Source of the DNA: Bacteroidetes bacterium OLB12
Lineage (GTDB): Bacteria > Bacteroidota > Bacteroidia > Cytophagales > Cyclobacteriaceae
Assembly (NCBI GenBank): GCA_001567185.1
Contig: LNFR01000072.1
Coordinates: 1-64,000 of the forward strand
Direction: 5' to 3'
DNA: 64,000 bases
Both the position numbers and the translations under genes were made by a program. The notes below the pieces were generated by a model. It had not been told where the DNA came from. It saw nothing but the letters and a program-made list of their open reading frames with translations, and ran no database searches. Positions 59,978 to 64,000 of the stretch are shown piece after piece (position 1 is the first letter of the stretch; each line of letters opens with the position of its first letter).

Positions 59978-61312
59978 TTACGGAATATCCTCCTCCTGGA
60001 GGGTTCCTGTAGCGTAGTTAATCAGCAACTTCTGAAACATAAGGGTAAACTGCGCACTGGCAAAATCCGACTGCGCCCTTACATAAGCTTGTTGGGCGGT
60101 AGTAAGCTGAACAATATTTGAAATACCCAGATCATATCGTTCTTTTTCCATCTGGTAAGAAAGTTCACCTGCCTTAAGCTGGGCTTCGGCCGAAGTAAAA
60201 CTTGCCTGGGCATCCTGGTAGTTTTGGTAAGCAATCAATACATCAGACTTTACACGCACTTCTGTGTTTTTTGTGGTAAGCCTGGCATTTTCAAATGCAA
60301 TCCGCTGCTGGGTTACCTGTGCCCTGCCGGCAAAGCTCCGTAAATAGGAATGCTTAGCGACAACCCGTAATTAATTCTCCGGTTGTCAGAGCGAAATTGC
60401 TGCTCGAAACTACGGTTTGACATGCCATGAATATAATTGTATTGTGAGTTTAAACCGGCAAAAGCGGTGAGATTGGGGAAATAGGTGCCTCTTCTTGCAA
60501 AATATCCTAACTGAGCCGCACGCTCCTGGTTAGCAACTTGTTTCAGGTCGGCACGGTTTTCTATAGCTACCGTATTCAGATTCTCTAAAGTAATAGCATC
60601 CAGTTGAGTGGCTACGCCCCAATTAATTTCTTCCAGATCAAAAGAAACAATTGGATCTATCATAAGTGTTTGAGCCAGCAACGCTTTATCATTCTTCAGG
60701 CGATTGCCTGATCTTACCACCAGCAATTCTGCATTGCGCACCTGAAACTCCTGATTGTAAAGGTCAGCTTCTGCCTTACTGCCTAAGTCCACCTGTTGCT
60801 TAATCTGGTTAAGTTGCGTTTTCTTGTGTTTCCAGGTTTTGCTGATCTATTCTAAGCAATTGCTGATCTAACAAACAGGTTAGGTATTGAAATGCTACGT
60901 TGCGAATAACGTCTTGTGTAGTACGAACTACAAAATTAAGCTGGGCCTCGTTCAACTGCTCGGTTTGGCGGTAGGTGTTGAGTTGGCTAAATGCATTAAA
61001 AACCGGCATGGAGGCACTCAGCCCACCGGTTACAAAATCGATTTGGCCATTTACTACTTCGCCTGCCTGTTGGTTAAAAGAATTACCATCCGTACGCCCC
61101 AGGTTACCGTTGGCTGATACACCCGGCCCCATCTGCAACATGGCCGCGGTACGGTTTACCTTTGTTGAAACCAGTTGATTCTTTTGTTGATTAAGCTGCA
61201 CGTTATTCTCCAGCCCCATCTTAACTGCATTTTTGAATGTAAGAGTTTGCTGTGCCCTAAGCGGCCCAACTACTAAAACCAAACTCATTAAAACTGAAAC
61301 GCTATACTTCAT
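59978..61312 (-). CDS. TolC family outer-membrane efflux protein; two frameshifts
   Basis: About 444 residues after bridging a lost A at 60819-60822 and a lost T at 60332-60334. The signal peptide is MKYSVSVLMSLVLVVGPLRAQ. The typical opening TLTFKNAVKMGLENNVQLNQQKNQLVST follows, then the duplicated alpha-barrel repeats (YSNRSF-like YNYIHGMSNRSFEQQFR, LTTKNTEVRVKSDVLIAYQNYQDAQ, YDLGISNIVQLTTAQQAYVRAQSDFA). TolC proteins form the outer-membrane channel of efflux or type I export systems. An ABC ATPase gene lies immediately upstream, but no adaptor or permease is in the window. Confidence 0.9.
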
Positions 61313-61404
61313 GTATTTATAATTTTATTGGAAGGTTATACAGAAATGGTACCGGTTAAATTTCTTGTGGTTGCTAAACATTCCGGAGTAATTCACAATG
61401 GTTG

Positions 61405-62085
61405 TTACACTTTTACTTTTTCGTCTGATACAATGGCGCCATCGGCAATTTGTACGATGCGCTTGCCCCTCCTGGCATTATCTTCCGAGTGTGTTACCTG
61501 TATAATGGTTATTCCCTCTTCATTCAGTTTCTGGAAAATATCCATGATTTTTTTGCCCTGTTCGGAATGAAGGTTACCGGTTGGTTCATCGGCCAACAAT
61601 AATTTTGGCTGCCCTACAATGGCCCTGGCAATACCCACCAATTGCTGTTGCCCTCCTGAAAGTTGTTCGGGAAACAAATCCTTTTTGGCTACCATATTAA
61701 AGCGATCCAGCATTTCGGCTACCATGCTTTTGCGCTGGCTTCCGCTTACCCCTTTATACAACAGGGGTGTTTCGATATTTTCATAAACCGTTAGTTCATC
61801 AATCAGGTGGTATGCCTGAAAAATAAACCCAATGTAGTTCTTATGCATATCGCTCTTTTGCTTCTCGCGCATCTTGTGCACGGGCTCATCAAAAAAATAA
61901 TATTCACCGGCCGAGGGTTCATCCAACATGCCTACAATGTTCATTAAAGTTGATTTTCCTGAACCACTAGGGCCCATTATGGTTACAAATTCTCCCTGAT
62001 TTACTTCCAGGTCAATTCCTTTTAGAATGAAAGTGCGCTGAAAACGGGAATCGATGTACTTATCGATGTTTTTTAAAACAATCAT
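61405..62085 (-). CDS. MacB/LolD-type ABC transporter ATP-binding protein
   Basis: The start at 62085 (MIVLKNIDKYIDSRF) gives 226 residues; an upstream frame extension has no family sequence. Walker A GPSGSGKST, the family Q-loop FIFQAYHLIDELTVYENIE, signature LSGGQQQLVGIARA, Walker B LLLADEPTGNLHSEQG and switch VTHSE. The sequence is closest to MacB/LolD-type ATPases that power mechanotransmission permeases. It precedes the TolC-like gene by 92 bases and is probably co-transcribed with it. Confidence 0.93.
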   Translation of the reverse strand: MIVLKNIDKYIDSRFQRTFILKGIDLEVNQGEFVTIMGPSGSGKSTLMNIVGMLDEPSAGEYYFFDEPVHKMREKQKSDMHKNYIGFIFQAYHLIDELTVYENIETPLLYKGVSGSQRKSMVAEMLDRFNMVAKKDLFPEQLSGGQQQLVGIARAIVGQPKLLLADEPTGNLHSEQGKKIMDIFQKLNEEGITIIQVTHSEDNARRGKRIVQIADGAIVSDEKVKV

Positions 62086-62338
62086 GAATTTTGGCTTTTG
62101 TTTGTGAAGCCTTGCCAGCCAGACCGCTATTTGGCCAATAACATGCCAAGACCATAATAATTGAATTAGACGCACAAATACGCGATTAGTTGCACAAAAT
62201 TGCGTCCGTATGTGAAAAAAAGGTGTCCGAAAACGACCGACTTCCTACCTGCGGGTTGCACACCTGCATGCTAAAAAGCACGAGGTATTAAATAGTGCAT
62301 AACGACCCCAAAATCAAATTAATAACCCGGCATACCCG

Positions 62339-62752
62339 TTAAAACACGAGTGGATGGAGTATAACATCTACCCTTCGGTTTAACCGCATACCGCGATAGG
62401 TTTGGTTTGTGTACACCGGGTTTTCCAGGCCCCAGTCTTTAATCGTGATGGAATTCTCAGGAATATCTTTTTGTATCAAAAGTTGAAACACTTCGTTACT
62501 CCGCATCTGCGATAACCATTGGTTGTATTCTTTACCTCCGATGGGGTCGGTATGGCTGATGAGTTGTATCTGATATTTATCTAACAGGTTGGGGATAGAG
62601 TCAAGCCAATCGGAAAGCATTTCCGATTGAAACTCATCTATTTCAAAACTACCGCCATTAAAGTAGATGCTCTTTCGTAACTGATCTGTTTGGGCAAATG
62701 TATGGAAGGTTAAAAGCAAACCAACCAAAACTAACATCGGGCAATTTTTCAT
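62339..62752 (-). CDS. OmpA-C-like periplasmic protein
   Basis: 137 residues with a signal peptide (MLVLVGLLLTFHTFAQ). The rest is a single OmpA-type peptidoglycan-binding domain: FNGGSFEIDEFQSEMLSDWLDSIPNLL, IQLISHTDPIGGKEYNQWLSQMRSNEVFQLLI and a terminal NRRVDVILHP. The Asp in SHTDPIG and the Arg in NRRVDV are the usual diaminopimelate contacts. There is no barrel or lipobox, so it is a free periplasmic domain. Confidence 0.87.
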   Translation of the reverse strand: MKNCPMLVLVGLLLTFHTFAQTDQLRKSIYFNGGSFEIDEFQSEMLSDWLDSIPNLLDKYQIQLISHTDPIGGKEYNQWLSQMRSNEVFQLLIQKDIPENSITIKDWGLENPVYTNQTYRGMRLNRRVDVILHPLVF

Positions 62753-62874
62753 ACGTAAGCCGGGCTACATTCTAAAAAATTGTGTGTGCCTCCTTACGGG
62801 CATCTCAACAATCGAATTTAAGGCTATGTTCAGAAAAAAGAAAGTTACCTTCGCATTAAATTAATTTCGAATAA

Positions 62875-63289
62875 ATGAAACGGACTCTGTTTTTGGTTTT
62901 GCTTCTGGCCACCGCATGTTCTAACAAAATTATTTATTATGGCCGCACCTATCCGCCCACGCAAACCGTGGATATCTTTTTCCGCGACAGCGATATAACC
63001 GAACCTCATGAAATAATGGGTAAAGTTACTTACGAGGTAACTGCCAAACGCAGCTCGGATAAAGTGCAGGAAAAAATTGTAGAACGGGTAAAAGAAAAAA
63101 GGTGCCGATGCCATCTTGTTTGATGAGATAACCTTAACCAATACGGGTAGTTCAACAGGAGGTACCGCAGTTGGTACTGGCCGAAAGCGTGTATTCTTCG
63201 GAATTTTTGGATCTAAAACTAAATACTCCAAAGGGCAAATGGTGAAGGCTACTTTGGTAAAATACAAACAGAATTTAGAATCCAACTAA
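62875..63289 (+). CDS. Small lipoprotein of unknown function; one frameshift
   Basis: The signal peptide MKRTLFLVLLLATAC ends in a lipobox. The literal frame stops at 63123, but an indel in the A-run 63095-63100 explains it. The shifted frame continues GADAILFDEITLTNTG, GRKRVFFGIFGSKTKY and VKATLVKYKQNLESN to 63289, giving ~137 residues. The pattern of an early IMGKVTYEVTA strand followed by an amphipathic KVQEKIVERVKEK helix and GADAI resembles small DUF4156-like or YbjP-like lipoproteins, but I cannot place it with certainty. Confidence 0.7.
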
Positions 63290-63299
63290 GCTGCAACGT

Positions 63300-63800
63300 T
63301 TAATAAGTTAACCAAACTGCTTTGGCTGCTTTGCCGCTTTCCATTACCGTTACGATTAAGAGATTATCGTAATCACTTTCATCAAAATCCTGAAACGCTG
63401 TTTTGCCGGTTAGGTAATTGGCAATGCCGGGTACGGTGTTGGAATGCCCCGCCACCACAAGGGTGCCACCGGCAAACTTCTTTAGCATTTGATCAATCTC
63501 TTCTTTCCTGGAAGGATTGTAATCCAAAATGGAAAGTCCCCTTGCATTGGCCAGGGGCGCCACGGTATTGCGCGTGCGCTTATAAGGTGTAGAATACACC
63601 GCATCTACTTTTGTATCTTTTAAGACTTGCGCCAATCGCAGGGCCCTTTGCTTACCCGCCTCCGATAATTCAGGGTCTTTTGGATCGTCTGTTCCTTTTT
63701 CGGCATGGCGCACCAGGATTATCGTTGTTACAGTGGGTTCTTGTGCATATACAAACTCAAAACCGCCAACAAGAAACAGCGTGATTAGTAAATACTTCAT
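63300..63800 (-). CDS. Secreted histidine phosphatase (SixA-like)
   Basis: 166 residues with a signal peptide (MKYLLITLFLVGGFEFVYAQ). The histidine phosphatase core has the catalytic RHAEKG, the Arg in STPYKRTRNT and the second catalytic His in VVAGHSNTVPGI. This is a SixA/phosphoglycerate-mutase-like fold, and the signal peptide places it in the periplasm. The substrate is unknown. It is convergent with the small lipoprotein gene, 10 bases apart. Confidence 0.92.
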   Translation of the reverse strand: MKYLLITLFLVGGFEFVYAQEPTVTTIILVRHAEKGTDDPKDPELSEAGKQRALRLAQVLKDTKVDAVYSTPYKRTRNTVAPLANARGLSILDYNPSRKEEIDQMLKKFAGGTLVVAGHSNTVPGIANYLTGKTAFQDFDESDYDNLLIVTVMESGKAAKAVWLTY

Positions 63801-63806
63801 AATTTT

Positions 63807-64000
63807 TTATTTATACAAATCGGCAATTGCCGGTGGAATTTTACAATCTGCCGTTCGCCTGGTATCGGCCAGGTGAATGATTTTCCAACCCGAACCATTA
63901 TTTACCAACTGGAATGCATCTACCCCGCAATGGCTGAATTTCTTACCAACATAAAATGCATAGTCTGTCCATACCTGCGCAAAATTACCATCTACTTCTA
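63807..64000 (-). CDS. NTF2-like/SnoaL-like protein, 3' end only
   Basis: Only the last ~63 residues lie in the window. They read FAQVWTDYAFYVGKKFSHCG, then VDAFQLVNNGSGWKIIHLADTRR, and stop at 63807. The string of two antiparallel strands with a WKIIHLADTRR ending is typical of nuclear-transport-factor-2-like or DUF4440 proteins, small enzymes or binding proteins. It sits just upstream of the phosphatase gene and probably shares its transcript. Confidence 0.75.
   Translation of the reverse strand, partial: EVDGNFAQVWTDYAFYVGKKFSHCGVDAFQLVNNGSGWKIIHLADTRRTADCKIPPAIADLYK

Overview
The window looks like a chromosomal piece of a Bacteroidota bacterium of the order Cytophagales. The evidence is a type IX secretion (T9SS) C-terminal sorting domain, an alternative complex III (Act) locus fused to a caa3-type oxidase locus, a Sec-type nosZ cluster, the long two-domain form of IspG, TAnnTTTG-type -7 promoter elements, and weak Shine-Dalgarno sequences. 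I see no phage, insertion sequence, CRISPR array or rRNA. One tRNA (Cys) is present.

Layout. (1) 1-1029: 3' part of queA. (2) 1221-17413: six tightly packed plus-strand genes. They encode an NTT-type transporter with HEAT repeats and a cyclic-nucleotide domain, a protein with TIR-like modules, a membrane STAND ATPase with a coiled coil and a WD40 propeller, an outer-membrane barrel, a surface lipoprotein and a ~1,975-residue T9SS cargo. I know of no described function for this set, and it is the best candidate here for an undescribed system. (3) 17414-26573: housekeeping and small genes: TerC, a bacillithiol-transferase-like protein, a YheT hydrolase, a SRAP/HMCES-like protein lacking its catalytic residues, a lipoprotein, YjbR, DUF6728, IspG, an SDR, and an Mla-type permease and ATPase. 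(4) 26570-46884 (minus): a large NtrY-like histidine kinase, then, reading upstream, the oxidase accessory genes, cytochrome oxidase, heme A synthesis and actABCDEF. This is a complete quinol-to-oxygen electron path. (5) 47436-56303 (minus): a nitrous-oxide reductase operon headed by a Crp/Fnr regulator with two matching operator/promoter pairs and ending in CopD-like, cupin and group III truncated hemoglobin genes. (6) 56386-64000: aldose epimerase, tRNA-Cys, rpsA, a TolC/ABC-ATPase pair, an OmpA-like protein, a small lipoprotein, a phosphohistidine phosphatase-like protein and the 3' end of an NTF2-like gene.

Thirteen genes, including essential rpsA and the core respiratory genes actB, actD and ctaA, are interrupted by about twenty small frameshifts. 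Nearly all lie in homopolymer runs. I treat these as probable sequencing or assembly indels and annotate each gene across the break. Start codons are by inspection; no similarity search was run, so family names rest on recognised motifs.
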